From: Granulicella sibirica
GTDB lineage: Bacteria; Acidobacteriota; Terriglobia; Terriglobales; Acidobacteriaceae
Reading direction: 5' to 3'
DNA: 64,000 nucleotides
Assembly: GCF_004115155.1 (NCBI RefSeq)
Contig: NZ_RDSM01000001.1
Location: forward strand, 310,001 to 374,000
Positions 1 to 8,618 of this stretch are shown here, piece by piece. Position numbers and translations under genes: made by a program. The notes below the pieces were generated by a model. It ran no database searches and was not told where the DNA came from. It saw only the letters and a list, made by a program, of their open reading frames with translations. How positions within the stretch are numbered: position 1 is the first letter of the stretch; every line of letters starts with the position of its first letter.

Positions 1-1
1 G

Positions 2-691
2 CAGATGCTTCCGCGCTTCTTTATGCCTGGGGTCGTGATTGCGAACCATGCGGAGTCGGGGGAGACGATCAAGTCGTTTGTGGGAGAGCAGCGGTTCGCG
101 AAGATCTTTTCGGTGATTCGGCCGGGCGATTACCTCTTTCTCCAGTTCAACCACAACGACCAGAAGCCTGGGGCGGTGTCGCTGGAGGACTATAACCGGC
201 TGCTGCGGGAGTACGTTGCGAAGGCTCGAGCGGCTGGGGCCACCCCGGTGCTTGTGACCGCGATGAATCGGCGGACGTTTGACGACGCGGGGAAGATCAC
301 GAACTCGCTTGGTGGTTATCCGGACGCGGTGCGGGCAGCGGCGGCGGAGACGCGCACGGCTTTGATCGACCTGAATGCGATGTCGAAGACGCTGTTCGAG
401 GCCATGGGGCCGGAGGTCTCGCGCAAGGCTTTCATGCACTATGCGGCGAATACATTTCCGAACCAGACGGCGGCGATCGACGATGACACGCACTTCAACA
501 GCTATGGGGCGTATGAGCTGGCCCGTTGCGTGGTGCATGGCATTCGCGCGGCTAAGCTTCCGCTGGTGAAGTTTCTTGCCGCGGATGTTCCGGACTTCGA
601 TCCTGCGAAGCCTGATCCGCAGGCTACCTTCTCGCTACCGATGACGCCTATCCGGATCAAGACGGATGTGACGAAGGTGCCGCAGACCTGA
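2..691 (+). CDS. SGNH/GDSL hydrolase, rhamnogalacturonan acetylesterase-like (5' truncated)
   Basis: C-terminal part of an SGNH-fold esterase; the frame runs off the left edge of the window, so the Ser-containing block I is not visible. Seen: block III-like FNHND (about residue 48 of the visible part) and the C-terminal DDTHFNSYGAYELA segment carrying the Asp-x-x-His pair of block V. This FNHND plus THF(N/T)xYGA combination is typical of rhamnogalacturonan acetylesterases (CE12-like), which deacetylate pectin side chains and are usually secreted. The stop codon overlaps the ATG of the following tatD-like gene (ATGA). Family call is good; substrate is inferred. Confidence 0.8.
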   Translation, partial: QMLPRFFMPGVVIANHAESGETIKSFVGEQRFAKIFSVIRPGDYLFLQFNHNDQKPGAVSLEDYNRLLREYVAKARAAGATPVLVTAMNRRTFDDAGKITNSLGGYPDAVRAAAAETRTALIDLNAMSKTLFEAMGPEVSRKAFMHYAANTFPNQTAAIDDDTHFNSYGAYELARCVVHGIRAAKLPLVKFLAADVPDFDPAKPDPQATFSLPMTPIRIKTDVTKVPQT

Positions 692-1560
692 TGTTGGGAG
701 CCGGTAAACTGGGAGGGATGCTTATTGATTCGCATGCTCACCTCGACAGCTATGACGACCTCGACTCCGTTCTGACGCGCGCCCGCGATGAGGGGATCGG
801 TACCATTCTTGCCATCGGTATTGGGGATGGGCCGGAGACCATGCACCAGGCGCTTGCTATCGCGAAATCGCACGTGGGCGGACCGAGGATCTTTGCTTCG
901 GTGGGGATTCATCCGCAGGAGGCCGGGAAGGCTACGGGAGAGGCGCTCGGGGACCTGGCGCGGATCGCGCGGGATCCTCTGTGCGTTGCGATTGGGGAGA
1001 TCGGGCTGGACTACTACCACTTCGATAACCCGGACATTGCCACGCAGAAGGCGGCGTTCATCGCGCAGTTGAAGATCGCCTCCGAGATGCGGAAGCCGAT
1101 CCTGATCCACTGTCGCACGTCAGAGCTTGCCAAGCCGGAGGCGAAGGCGAAGTATGGGGATGCGGATGCCTGGGAGGACCTGCTCGCGATTCTGGCTGAG
1201 CACTGGCCGGCTGCGAACGGGGGGATCATGCATTGCTTCTCCGGGACGCCGGAGCAGGGGGTGCGGTCGATCGAAGCGGGCTTCTATCTTTCGTTCGCTG
1301 GGAACCTGACGTATCCGAAGTCGGACGGGATTCGGCAGGCGGCGATGGCTGCGCCGGCTGACCGGATCCTGGTCGAGACGGATGCTCCGTTTCTTGCGCC
1401 GATTCCGTATCGTGGGCAGAGGAACGAACCAGCGCTTGTGACACATACGGCTGGGCTGCTGGCGACGCTGCGAGGGCTGACACCTGAGGCGCTGGCTGAG
1501 CTGACGACGGCGAACTTTCACCGGCTCTTCCCCACGACCCTGGACGCACCGGTGCGGTAG
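691..1560 (+). CDS. TatD family metal-dependent hydrolase
   Basis: TatD/YcfH-type TIM-barrel nuclease or hydrolase. Metal ligands are all visible: DSHAHLD at the N-terminus, GEIGLDYY near residue 105, a HCR motif near residue 142, HCFSG near 180 and ETDAPFLAP near 228. These proteins act as Mg-dependent 3'-5' exonucleases in the cytoplasm. Two starts are possible: ATG 691, which shares its first base with the preceding stop (coupled start), and ATG 718, which gives the MLIDSHAHLD N-terminus normal for the family but has a GGGAGG directly abutting it. Length (280-289 aa) is slightly long because of a short insert near residue 150. Confidence 0.9.
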   Translation: MLGAGKLGGMLIDSHAHLDSYDDLDSVLTRARDEGIGTILAIGIGDGPETMHQALAIAKSHVGGPRIFASVGIHPQEAGKATGEALGDLARIARDPLCVAIGEIGLDYYHFDNPDIATQKAAFIAQLKIASEMRKPILIHCRTSELAKPEAKAKYGDADAWEDLLAILAEHWPAANGGIMHCFSGTPEQGVRSIEAGFYLSFAGNLTYPKSDGIRQAAMAAPADRILVETDAPFLAPIPYRGQRNEPALVTHTAGLLATLRGLTPEALAELTTANFHRLFPTTLDAPVR

Positions 1561-1585
1561 AATCGGCTTCGAGGAAACAACAGTT

Positions 1586-2086
1586 ATGGCAGCAGATAAC
1601 AGCTTCGACGTCGTCAGCAAGGTAGAGATCCAGGAAGTGAAGAACGCCATCGATCAGGCGACTAAAGAGGTGAACGCGCGGTTCGACCTCAAGAGCTCGA
1701 AATCGAAGATCGACCTCGAGGGCGAGGAGACGATCCAGCTCGCTTCGCAGGATGAGTACACGCTGAAAGCGGTCATCGAGATCCTCTCGCAGAAGCTGGT
1801 AAAGCGCGGCGTCTCGCTCAAGAACCTTGAGTACGAGAAAATCGAGCCGGCTTCGAACTCATCAGTGCGGCAGAAGATCAAGCTGAAGCAGGGGATTGCG
1901 TCCGAGCCGGCGAAGAAGATCGTCGCCGTGATCAAGGATTCGAAGCTCAAGGCACAGGCAAGCATTCAAGGCGATACTGTCCGTGTGATCTCGAAGGATC
2001 GCGACATTCTGCAGCAGGTGATGGCGAAACTTCGCGGCGGAGACTTCGGGGTCGAGATCCAGTTTACGAATTTCCGTTCCAACTAA
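1586..2086 (+). CDS. yajQ: YajQ family nucleotide-binding protein
   Basis: 166 aa, the full length of the YajQ/UPF0234 family. The N-terminus (SFDVVSKVEIQEVKNAID), the NARFDLK segment and the C-terminal DFGVEIQFTNFR ending are family signatures. YajQ has two RNP-like folds; in Xanthomonas the homologue binds cyclic di-GMP, and E. coli YajQ binds RNA or nucleotides. The role here is therefore inferred. Start ATG 1586 is preceded by GAGGAAAC. It stands 25 bases after the tatD-like gene and may be co-transcribed; a hairpin follows at 2112-2144. Confidence 0.93.
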   Translation: MAADNSFDVVSKVEIQEVKNAIDQATKEVNARFDLKSSKSKIDLEGEETIQLASQDEYTLKAVIEILSQKLVKRGVSLKNLEYEKIEPASNSSVRQKIKLKQGIASEPAKKIVAVIKDSKLKAQASIQGDTVRVISKDRDILQQVMAKLRGGDFGVEIQFTNFRSN

Positions 2087-2111
2087 CGGCCACTCCCATC
2101 CTGGGCAGGCG

Positions 2112-2144
2112 GAAGCGGGCCATATCGATAAGCGGGCCCGCTTC
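2112..2144 (+). terminator. Hairpin after yajQ, possible terminator
   Basis: Perfect 10-bp stem GAAGCGGGCC (2112-2121) / GGCCCGCTTC (2135-2144) lying 25 bases after the yajQ stop. There is no T-run after it, so it is only a candidate terminator or mRNA-stabilising hairpin. Confidence 0.4.
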
Positions 2145-2214
2145 TGCGACCCTGTCAAACTCGGCCGGACGATAACCGAACTGGAGAACCCGTCCTGATA
2201 GTCTGTAATCCTAA

Positions 2215-3204
2215 GTGAGCACGCTCTCCATCGCGACCGCAGCCGAGGTGATCGACCTCCTCCGTGACGATCTCGCCGCTATCGAACTCGAGTTCGCGCA
2301 GCAGTCGGACTCTCCGGTCGCCGTCATTACGGACATTGCGCAGTACCTGATGGCGGGTGGAGGCAAGCGCATTCGGCCGCTGCTTCTTCTGCTCTCGGCG
2401 AAGGCGCTTGGATGCACCACGCATAGCCGCATACGGCTTGGCGCGGTCGTCGAGATGCTGCACACGGCGACGCTGGTGCATGACGACATCATCGACGAGG
2501 CCGATACACGGCGAGGACGGCCTTCGTCGAATACGACGTGGGGGAACTCGAAGTGCGTGCTGGCTGGCGACTGGCTGTATATGCAGTCTTTCCACCATGC
2601 GCTCGAAGAGCGCAGCTTCAAGGTGCTCGATCTGCTGATCTCGCTGACGCAGCAGATGGTCGAGGGTGAACTGCTGCAGATGGAGAAGCTCGGCCACCTG
2701 ATCAACGAGGAAGAGTACTTCGACCTCATCTATCGCAAGACGGCTTGCCTGTTTCGAGTTTCGATGCAGCTTGGCGCGGCGATCACGCATGCGGATGATG
2801 AGATGGAATCGAACCTTGGGGAGTACGGGCGGAACCTTGGGCTCGCGTTCCAGATTGTGGATGATGTGCTGGACCTGACCGCCGCGGAGGATGTGCTGGG
2901 TAAGCCGGTTGCTTCCGATCTGCGTGAGGGTAAGGCGACACTGGCTGTCATCCATGCGCTCGAACGCGGGACGGGAGCAGACCGCGAGGCGATACGGACG
3001 GTGCTTGCCGACCGCAGCTTTACGCGCGTCAGCCACGCGCAGATCCTGGAGATTCTGCATCGGCATGGGTCGCTGGCGTATGCGATGGATACGGCTTGCG
3101 CTTATGCGGAGGCGGCTCGGCTTAGCCTGTCGGCGCTGCCGGATTCGGATGCGAAACGAGCTCTGCTTTGGGTGCCTGGGTTTGTGACTACGAGGGATCG
3201 GTAA
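2215..3204 (+). CDS. All-trans long-chain polyprenyl diphosphate synthase
   Basis: 329-aa trans-prenyltransferase of the IspB/HepT group. The first Asp-rich motif is in VHDDIIDEADTRRG (about residue 83) and the second in FQIVDDVLDL (about 208); the GGGKRIRP basic motif is near residue 46. It condenses isopentenyl diphosphate onto farnesyl or geranylgeranyl diphosphate to make the C35-C45 side chain of quinones. The first motif is followed by an Arg-rich stretch, as in octaprenyl synthases. The start is GTG 2215. It probably supplies the tail used by the UbiA/MqnP-like enzyme at 42190-43065. Its 3' end overlaps the convergent zeta-like gene by 17 bases. Confidence 0.92.
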   Translation: MSTLSIATAAEVIDLLRDDLAAIELEFAQQSDSPVAVITDIAQYLMAGGGKRIRPLLLLLSAKALGCTTHSRIRLGAVVEMLHTATLVHDDIIDEADTRRGRPSSNTTWGNSKCVLAGDWLYMQSFHHALEERSFKVLDLLISLTQQMVEGELLQMEKLGHLINEEEYFDLIYRKTACLFRVSMQLGAAITHADDEMESNLGEYGRNLGLAFQIVDDVLDLTAAEDVLGKPVASDLREGKATLAVIHALERGTGADREAIRTVLADRSFTRVSHAQILEILHRHGSLAYAMDTACAYAEAARLSLSALPDSDAKRALLWVPGFVTTRDR

Positions 3205-3784
3205 GCGTGCCAGAATATGCGTCGCGCAGGAAGCCTGCCCATTCGGGCACGGGTTCGAATAACTCGATACCTTCCGTACCCTTCATCGCGACGATCCGGT
3301 GCCCTTGCATAGACGAGTTATCAAACACCGACGCTTCGTCGGCGAGTGCGAAAGCTTTCCTAAAGTTCTCCATGCTTCTTGGATAACGACGAATCTGATC
3401 TTCCTCCGGAACATCGTGGCCGCCGAGCAGAACGCGATGCCGGACTCGCTGCATGTTGATCGACACGTCAGACGTCCCGACAAATAGCAGGATAAGCAAG
3501 TATCCCTGCGACTTTGCCCGAGCCATCATGCGAAGGTACGTGCTTCCAGAGAGTGTCGTTTCGACAACGAGGCTCTGGTTCTTTGAAAGCAACTCCTGTG
3601 CATTTCGCAGAACGTCCCGACCTGCATCGATGGCAGATCCGCCCGCGACGCCGACGGTTTGCATCGATACGCCTATGGCGTCTGGATCCAACACGGGAGT
3701 ATGTTGAAATGCCTGTCGCCCCAACCGTGTGAGCGTACTCTTTCCCGATCCGTTCGGACCGGCGACAACGGTCAAGGTGGGCAC
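3188..3784 (-). CDS. Zeta-toxin-like P-loop kinase
   Basis: 198 aa from GTG 3784. Walker A GPNGSGKST lies near residue 9, followed by a conserved VVETTLSG segment (about residue 73) and a C-terminal RRYPRSMENF block with the preceding GGHDVPEE; this set matches the chromosomal 'zeta toxin family' ATPases. Zeta toxins phosphorylate UDP-N-acetylglucosamine or related substrates; substrate here is inferred. The GTG overlaps the stop of a 46-codon ORF (TAGTG), so translation is probably coupled. An upstream GTG at 3841 is possible but would overlap that ORF by 58 bases. The gene is last in a run with the metF-type fusion and xseB. Its 3' end overlaps the polyprenyl synthase convergently. Confidence 0.8.
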   Translation of the reverse strand: MPTLTVVAGPNGSGKSTLTRLGRQAFQHTPVLDPDAIGVSMQTVGVAGGSAIDAGRDVLRNAQELLSKNQSLVVETTLSGSTYLRMMARAKSQGYLLILLFVGTSDVSINMQRVRHRVLLGGHDVPEEDQIRRYPRSMENFRKAFALADEASVFDNSSMQGHRIVAMKGTEGIELFEPVPEWAGFLRDAYSGTLTDPS

Positions 3785-3924
3785 TAGCTTGATTTGCTCT
3801 CTTGCTCTGAAGCCGCCTTCTTGATCTCCGAAAGCTTCCACTCGAGGACCTTTTGCTCAACCGCTATGCCTTCCTGACAGACCTTCTCAAGCCAGAACGC
3901 AAGTTTGCGGATATCCTGCTTCAT
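3784..3924 (-). CDS. Small protein preceding the zeta-like kinase, candidate antitoxin or partner
   Basis: Unannotated-length ORF of 46 codons, ATG 3924 to TAG 3784. The product is charged and helical in appearance: KLAFWLEKVCQEG then EQKVLEWKLSEIKKA, with Leu/Val/Trp spacing that could form an amphipathic helix, and a polar SEQESKSS tail. AGGA lies 8 bases before the ATG, next to the xseB stop. Its stop shares one base with the GTG of the zeta-like gene. The arrangement (small gene first, one-base overlap, kinase second) resembles a toxin-antitoxin pair, but I do not recognise the family. Real-gene support comes from the RBS, spacing and coupling rather than homology. Confidence 0.6.
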   Translation of the reverse strand: MKQDIRKLAFWLEKVCQEGIAVEQKVLEWKLSEIKKAASEQESKSS

Positions 3925-3934
3925 GTTTTAAATC

Positions 3935-4201
3935 CTACTCCTCGTCCAATTCCTCATCCAGCAAATCTTCCTCGCCGTTATCATCCTCGACGGTCAATTC
4001 CTGAACCAGAACGGCACCATCTCCAGGCTCGACGAGGACCTGGATCTTGCCTTCCGCTGCCTCCAGCTCTGCCTTGCATGCGTTCGAGAGGCCGATTCCC
4101 TCTTCGAAGAGGCGGACGGAATCGTCGAGCGACAGTTCACCGCGCTCGAGACGTTCGACTACCGACTCCAAGGCTGTCAATTTCTCTTCAAACGTTGCCA
4201 T
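3935..4201 (-). CDS. xseB: Exodeoxyribonuclease VII small subunit
   Basis: 88 aa, the normal size for XseB. The FEEKLTALESVVERLERGELSLDDSVRLFEEG segment (residues 4-35) is the XseB helical hairpin that binds the XseA catalytic subunit. The C-terminus carries an acidic tail rich in Glu and Asp. Exonuclease VII degrades single-stranded DNA from both ends. XseA is not in this window. The gene starts 2 bases after the stop of the methyltransferase/reductase fusion and is 10 bases from the next small ORF, so all four genes look like one operon. Confidence 0.93.
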   Translation of the reverse strand: MATFEEKLTALESVVERLERGELSLDDSVRLFEEGIGLSNACKAELEAAEGKIQVLVEPGDGAVLVQELTVEDDNGEEDLLDEELDEE

Positions 4202-4203
4202 TT

Positions 4204-6147
4204 CTATTCCTTTTCTCCGAGTCCCAACACATCCGCCGCAGCCTTGTATTTTCCGAAGGGTGCGCTTACCTGGACGCCCCGGACCATCATGTGGCCGAGC
4301 GTCTTCGCCTCGGCCAGCATCTCCCGGGCGATCTTGATTCCTTCGGCGCGGGCGCCTTCGACACTGCCCGCGCTGGCCATGCGTGCCATGACCTCGTCAG
4401 GGACGCGGACCTTCAGATCGTTCTTCATGAACTCGGCGTTCTTGAGCGACGTCAACGGCCAGATGCCCGCGATGACCGGGATGCGGAAGCCTTCGATCCT
4501 GCGCAGGAAGTCCTCGAGGACCCTCATGTCGAAGACGGGCTGCGTGATGCAGAACTCAGCGCCGGCCTCGACCTTCGAGGCGAAGCGGCGCACCTCGTAG
4601 TCGAGGTCGGGAACGCCGGGGTTGGCTGCGACCGATACGGTGAAACCGGTCGAGCCGCCGATGGGGTTCTTGCCGATATCCATGCCGTGGTTGAGGCCCT
4701 GCACGATCTTTACGAGGCCGATCGCGTCGACGTCGAAGACGGCGGTCGCATCGGGGTAGTTGCCCATCTTCGGGGGGTCGCCGGTAAGGCAGAGAACATT
4801 CTTCAGGCCGATCGACGATGCGCCGATCAGGTCGCTCTGAATGCTGAGGACGTTGCGGTCGCGGCAGGTGTAATGCAGGATCGTCTCGATGCCGACGTGC
4901 TGCTGGATCTGCACGCAGAGGCTCTGCGCCGACATGCGGGCGCTGGCACGGGGCGAGTCGGGAACGTTGATCGCGTCGACGCCGAGGAGGTAAAGCTGGC
5001 GTGCTCCTTCGAGTTCCTTGGAGCAATCGATGCCCTTGGGAGGGACGATCTCGACAAGCGTGACAAACTCACTGGCGGCGATCATTCCGCCGATCTTCGA
5101 GCGATCCTTCAAGGGTGGCGGCTCGACCTTGCTCTCAACCGGAGCCTCGACCACGGCGTGGATGCCTGCCTCCATTGCGCCGAGAGCGCGGAGTGAGTGC
5201 CTCATGGCGCGAATGTGCGCGGGCGTGGTCCCGCAGCAGCCTCCGAGGAAGGTTGCCCCGGCTTTTACGGCCCGCTTGGCGAAGCCTCCCATGAACTCAG
5301 GGGAGGTCATGTAGATCTGGCGGCCGTCTACGTCGCGGGGAATGCCGGCGTTCGGCATGGCGGCCAGCGGGAGCCTGGTGACGGCGCGCATCCGCTCGAT
5401 GACGGCGAGGACGGTCTGGGGACCGGAGCTGCAGTTGCAACCGACGGCATCCGCTCCCCAACTCTCCATGAGCTTTACGGCGTCTTCGGCCGAGGTGCCG
5501 TCGAGGCAGTTTCCGTCCTCGTCGACTGTCACCATCACGATGATCTTGAGACCCGGAGCTTCGTCCTTCACGGCTCCGATTGCCTGCTCGACCTCTGCGA
5601 CGGACATCATGGTCTCGATGACGAAGAGATCCGCGCCGACTCCCGGGCCACCTTCTGCGAGGGCCTTGACCTGCTCCCGGAATGCGTCGCGTGCTTCATC
5701 GACCGCTACGATTCCCCTGGGAGCTAGACCCACTCCCAGCGGGCCGAGGGCTCCGGCGACAAACGCCTCGGACGCCTGCTTCTCGCGAATCTCGTTCACA
5801 CACTGGCGGGCGAGGCGCATTCCGGCGATGTTGACCGCGCGGACCTTGTCCTTGAGGCCGTAACGCTCGAGACGGAAAGCATTTGCGCCGAAGGTGTTGG
5901 TTTCAATGATCTGCGCGCCCGCCTGAAGGTACTCGGCGTGGACCGCGCGTACGAGCTCCGGCTGCGAGAGGTTCAGTTCGTCATACGAGCGATTGATGAA
6001 GACGCCGCGGCTGTAGAGCATCGTGCCCATGGCGCCATCGCACAGCACGGTTTTGCGCTCGGCCCCGTCTTCACCCGCGACCGCTGCGAACAGGCGATCG
6101 ACCGCCTGCGCCACCCCGGCACCTTCGACAACACTCGTTCCTGCCAT
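4204..6147 (-). CDS. Bifunctional homocysteine S-methyltransferase / 5,10-methylenetetrahydrofolate reductase
   Basis: About 647 aa. The N-terminal half (to about residue 310) is an Hcy S-methyltransferase domain: LCDGAMGTMLYSRG near the start, ETNTFGAN near residue 80, GCNCSSGP near 230 and the Zn-binding GGCCGTTP near 300. The C-terminal half is a MetF-type TIM barrel, with VEIVPPKG at its start, the FAD-binding region and a CITQPVFD motif near residue 525. The enzyme remethylates homocysteine and makes methyl-THF, linking one-carbon and methionine metabolism; Bacillus YitJ has the same fusion. ATG 6147 has GTGAGG nine bases upstream; a GTG at 6168 would add seven residues. Confidence 0.93.
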   Translation of the reverse strand: MAGTSVVEGAGVAQAVDRLFAAVAGEDGAERKTVLCDGAMGTMLYSRGVFINRSYDELNLSQPELVRAVHAEYLQAGAQIIETNTFGANAFRLERYGLKDKVRAVNIAGMRLARQCVNEIREKQASEAFVAGALGPLGVGLAPRGIVAVDEARDAFREQVKALAEGGPGVGADLFVIETMMSVAEVEQAIGAVKDEAPGLKIIVMVTVDEDGNCLDGTSAEDAVKLMESWGADAVGCNCSSGPQTVLAVIERMRAVTRLPLAAMPNAGIPRDVDGRQIYMTSPEFMGGFAKRAVKAGATFLGGCCGTTPAHIRAMRHSLRALGAMEAGIHAVVEAPVESKVEPPPLKDRSKIGGMIAASEFVTLVEIVPPKGIDCSKELEGARQLYLLGVDAINVPDSPRASARMSAQSLCVQIQQHVGIETILHYTCRDRNVLSIQSDLIGASSIGLKNVLCLTGDPPKMGNYPDATAVFDVDAIGLVKIVQGLNHGMDIGKNPIGGSTGFTVSVAANPGVPDLDYEVRRFASKVEAGAEFCITQPVFDMRVLEDFLRRIEGFRIPVIAGIWPLTSLKNAEFMKNDLKVRVPDEVMARMASAGSVEGARAEGIKIAREMLAEAKTLGHMMVRGVQVSAPFGKYKAAADVLGLGEKE

Positions 6148-6280
6148 GACACCAAGCCTCACTTCCACTTCAGTCCGACCCGCCCTGCGGCCTTGCGGCG
6201 CGTAAAGGGCATCCCTTCATCCTAAGCCACGAGCGCGGGCGAAGCCACCGGGACGGGGCCGTGCTGCTCACCCCCTTTGG

Positions 6281-6286
6281 TATACT
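6281..6286 (+). promoter_or_regulatory. Possible -10 element upstream of the lipoprotein gene
   Basis: TATACT at 6281-6286 matches the sigma-70 -10 consensus at 5 of 6 positions. I see no convincing -35 box at the right distance. It would give a leader of about 75 bases before the TTG start at 6369. Confidence 0.3.
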
Positions 6287-6368
6287 CGCGTCATACCATC
6301 GCGGCTGAAACCCGCATCCGGCAGCGGCAGTTCCTCGCGCGGAGGCCTATGGTCTGGAGTTGTTCACG

Positions 6369-7802
6369 TTGAAGAATCGTAGTCTCTGCACCCGGACCCT
6401 CAGCGGTCTCCTGCTCGCCATGTTCACGCTTGCCCTTGCATCCTGCGGGCATAATTACTACAAGTTTCCGCAATACACGTTCGCGAACCGCCCGATTCCT
6501 CCAAGCAAGCTCGCCAACCGCGTCATGGTCGGCGTCACGGCCAACGGAACACAGGGTGGCCTGAGCATCCTCGACGGCCTTCGCGACATTCGCAGCAACA
6601 TCCAGAACACGATCACAAGCTTCTCGATCTCCGGCTACTCTGGCGGTTACCCAAGCAAGATCATCAACTACCCGGCCGAGACCGCCGGCTACGTCTATTC
6701 GCAGTCGGATGGAAGCGTTGCGATTATCAACTACGGGACCGAGGCGTCCACCGGCTCTGCCGGAACGCTTCCTGCGCTTTCGACCGGCCTTGCGATCCCG
6801 CCAAGCCGAGCAGCTGTCTACTCCGCCGAGGAATCAACGGGACAGCTTGTCGCGCTGGACAACAGCACGGGAAAGTCCTACGCGCTCAATCTTCCGAACG
6901 TATATCGGGTCGCCAGCAATACGGGAAACACCGTCGTCCTCGCGATGGTTCGGAACTCGAATACGCTCTACCGGCTGGTCAAGCTAAACGCGAACCAGGC
7001 TACGCCCCCGGGATACGTCGACTGCCAGCCCTATAACCTTCCGGTCTACTGCGTCGTTCCGGTGGTGGGAACCTACGACCGCCCGCAGGATGCGTACTTC
7101 TCGCTCGATGGCACGACGGTCGATGTCCTGAATTGCGGTCCGGAGTGCGGTGGTTCGACGGCCAGCGTGTCCATCCTGAACCTTGCGCCGCTGGTCATCA
7201 ACACGATTCCCACGACATCTCCCGATACGAATGCAGTTGTCTCGAACTTCGCCGTTCCAGGGGGCGTCACGACTGCGATTTCGGATGGCACAACACTTTA
7301 CCTGGCCGGGCAGCAGTTGATGGCGGACGGGCTTTTCGCCGGGAATCTCACGACCGTCAGCCTCGCGAACCTTTCCATTACCGGCAAGTACTCGATCTCG
7401 GACGGCAATCACTCCAAGCTTCTCTTCGCCGATGACAACACGCTGTGGATCGGCTCGCAGTTTTGCGCGACGGGCGAGCGCGCCAAGAACAACCTGAACT
7501 ACAACTGCCTGACCCGTTTCGATCTTGGTGCAAAGACGGCGAGCATCGTTCCGGCGGTCGATCCTACCTCATCGACCTCCTCCGTGCCTTATCCGAACAC
7601 CGATGGAAATACGAAGTACTACGGAAGCCTGACAGGACTTTGCTGGGTGGAGACCTTCCATAAGGTCTACACGGCCTATGGTGGCCAGGTGCACGCCTTT
7701 AACACCGCCGATGCGTCCGAGATCAACAACCAGTTCATCATCGTCCAGGGAACGGCGCTCGATGTGGCGTACATGGATGCTTCGACCGATGAAACAAACT
7801 GA
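6369..7802 (+). CDS. Secreted lipoprotein with beta-propeller-like repeats, unknown function
   Basis: About 477 aa from TTG 6369, which has GGAG nine bases upstream; a TTG at 6360 would add three residues. The N-terminus is a lipoprotein signal: basic Lys/Arg, a Leu-rich core and a lipobox ending ALASC-G, so the mature Cys should be lipidated. The rest is rich in Gly, Ser, Thr and Asn, with repeated short units such as YFSLDGTTVDVLNC, SVSILNLAPL and YSISDGNHSKLLFADDNTLWIG. These resemble YVTN/YncE-type beta-propeller blades. No catalytic motif is visible. Acidobacteria carry many such proteins. A strong hairpin at 7828-7854 ends the unit. Confidence 0.75.
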   Translation: MKNRSLCTRTLSGLLLAMFTLALASCGHNYYKFPQYTFANRPIPPSKLANRVMVGVTANGTQGGLSILDGLRDIRSNIQNTITSFSISGYSGGYPSKIINYPAETAGYVYSQSDGSVAIINYGTEASTGSAGTLPALSTGLAIPPSRAAVYSAEESTGQLVALDNSTGKSYALNLPNVYRVASNTGNTVVLAMVRNSNTLYRLVKLNANQATPPGYVDCQPYNLPVYCVVPVVGTYDRPQDAYFSLDGTTVDVLNCGPECGGSTASVSILNLAPLVINTIPTTSPDTNAVVSNFAVPGGVTTAISDGTTLYLAGQQLMADGLFAGNLTTVSLANLSITGKYSISDGNHSKLLFADDNTLWIGSQFCATGERAKNNLNYNCLTRFDLGAKTASIVPAVDPTSSTSSVPYPNTDGNTKYYGSLTGLCWVETFHKVYTAYGGQVHAFNTADASEINNQFIIVQGTALDVAYMDASTDETN

Positions 7803-7827
7803 CGGCTCGGTGAACGGAATCAAAGGC

Positions 7828-7860
7828 TCAGGGCACCCAACGCGGGTGCCCTGAATTGTT
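7828..7860 (+). terminator. Intrinsic-type hairpin after the lipoprotein gene
   Basis: Perfect 11-bp stem TCAGGGCACCC (7828-7838) / GGGTGCCCTGA (7844-7854) with loop AACGC, followed by ATTGTT. It lies 25 bases after the lipoprotein stop and 30 bases before bshB1. The T-tract is weak, so some read-through into bshB1 is possible. Confidence 0.7.
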
Positions 7861-7884
7861 CACACGGTTCTTGAGGGCAAGAAG

Positions 7885-8592
7885 ATGGTGGATGTACTCG
7901 CGATTGCTGCGCATCGTGACGACGTAGAGCAAACCTGTGGCGGAACGCTTCTTGTTCAGCAAGGACTGGGCTGGAAGACCGGCATTCTTGACCTTACGCG
8001 GGGTGAATCGGGTACGCGGGGCACGGCCGCGGAGCGGGAAGCCGAGGCGAATGACGCGGCACGTATCCTTGGTGTCTCGCATCGGGAGGCGCTCGATCTC
8101 CCGGATGGGAACGTTCAGAACACGCTGGAGAATCGGCTCAAGGTGGCCGGCGTGCTGCGACGGCTGCGGCCACGGGTGGTGATCCTTCCGTACTGGCAGG
8201 GACGGCACCCGGACCACTACACGTCTGCCACGCTTGGTTATGAATCCTGCTTCGTCTCGGGACTCTCGAAGCTCGATCTGGAGGGCGCGCCGCATCGTCC
8301 GTACAAGATCCTCTATGCGTCGCTTTACGCGGATGTCCGTCCTACCTTCGTCGTGGACATATCGGCCTACATGGAGCAGAGGCTGCAGTCGCTGCTCGCC
8401 TATCGCTCCCAGTACGCCACGCGACCCGAGGGTGGCGGGCTGTTTGTGCCGGAGGAGGAGATCCGGGAGCGAACTTTTGCGTCGGCTCGCCACTACGGGA
8501 TGCTCGCCGGTGTTCGCTATGCGGAGCCGTTCGTTCAGAAAGAGGTCGCCCTCGCGAGCGACTTGATGATCATTCCTGTTCAATCGATCTGA
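7885..8592 (+). CDS. bshB1: Bacillithiol biosynthesis deacetylase BshB1 (PIG-L/LmbE family)
   Basis: 235 aa, full family length. The Zn-binding N-terminal motif is AHRDDVE (residues 9-15; the Pro of the general AHPDD motif is Arg, as in the BshB1 subgroup), and the second ligand region is GRHPDHY near residue 110. RGESGTRGT near residue 40 is a BshB1 hallmark. The enzyme removes the acetyl group from GlcNAc-malate to give GlcN-malate, the second step to the low-molecular-weight thiol bacillithiol. BshA and BshC are not in the window. Assignment to BshB1 rather than another deacetylase rests on the conserved N-terminal block and length. Confidence 0.9.
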   Translation: MVDVLAIAAHRDDVEQTCGGTLLVQQGLGWKTGILDLTRGESGTRGTAAEREAEANDAARILGVSHREALDLPDGNVQNTLENRLKVAGVLRRLRPRVVILPYWQGRHPDHYTSATLGYESCFVSGLSKLDLEGAPHRPYKILYASLYADVRPTFVVDISAYMEQRLQSLLAYRSQYATRPEGGGLFVPEEEIRERTFASARHYGMLAGVRYAEPFVQKEVALASDLMIIPVQSI

Positions 8593-8618
8593 GCGCCCGA
8601 AAGAGCGAAGAAGGCCCT

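Noticed and set aside
3853..5196. 447-codon plus-strand frame opposite xseB and the methyltransferase fusion
   Set aside because: Antisense shadow; composition is that of a reversed coding region.
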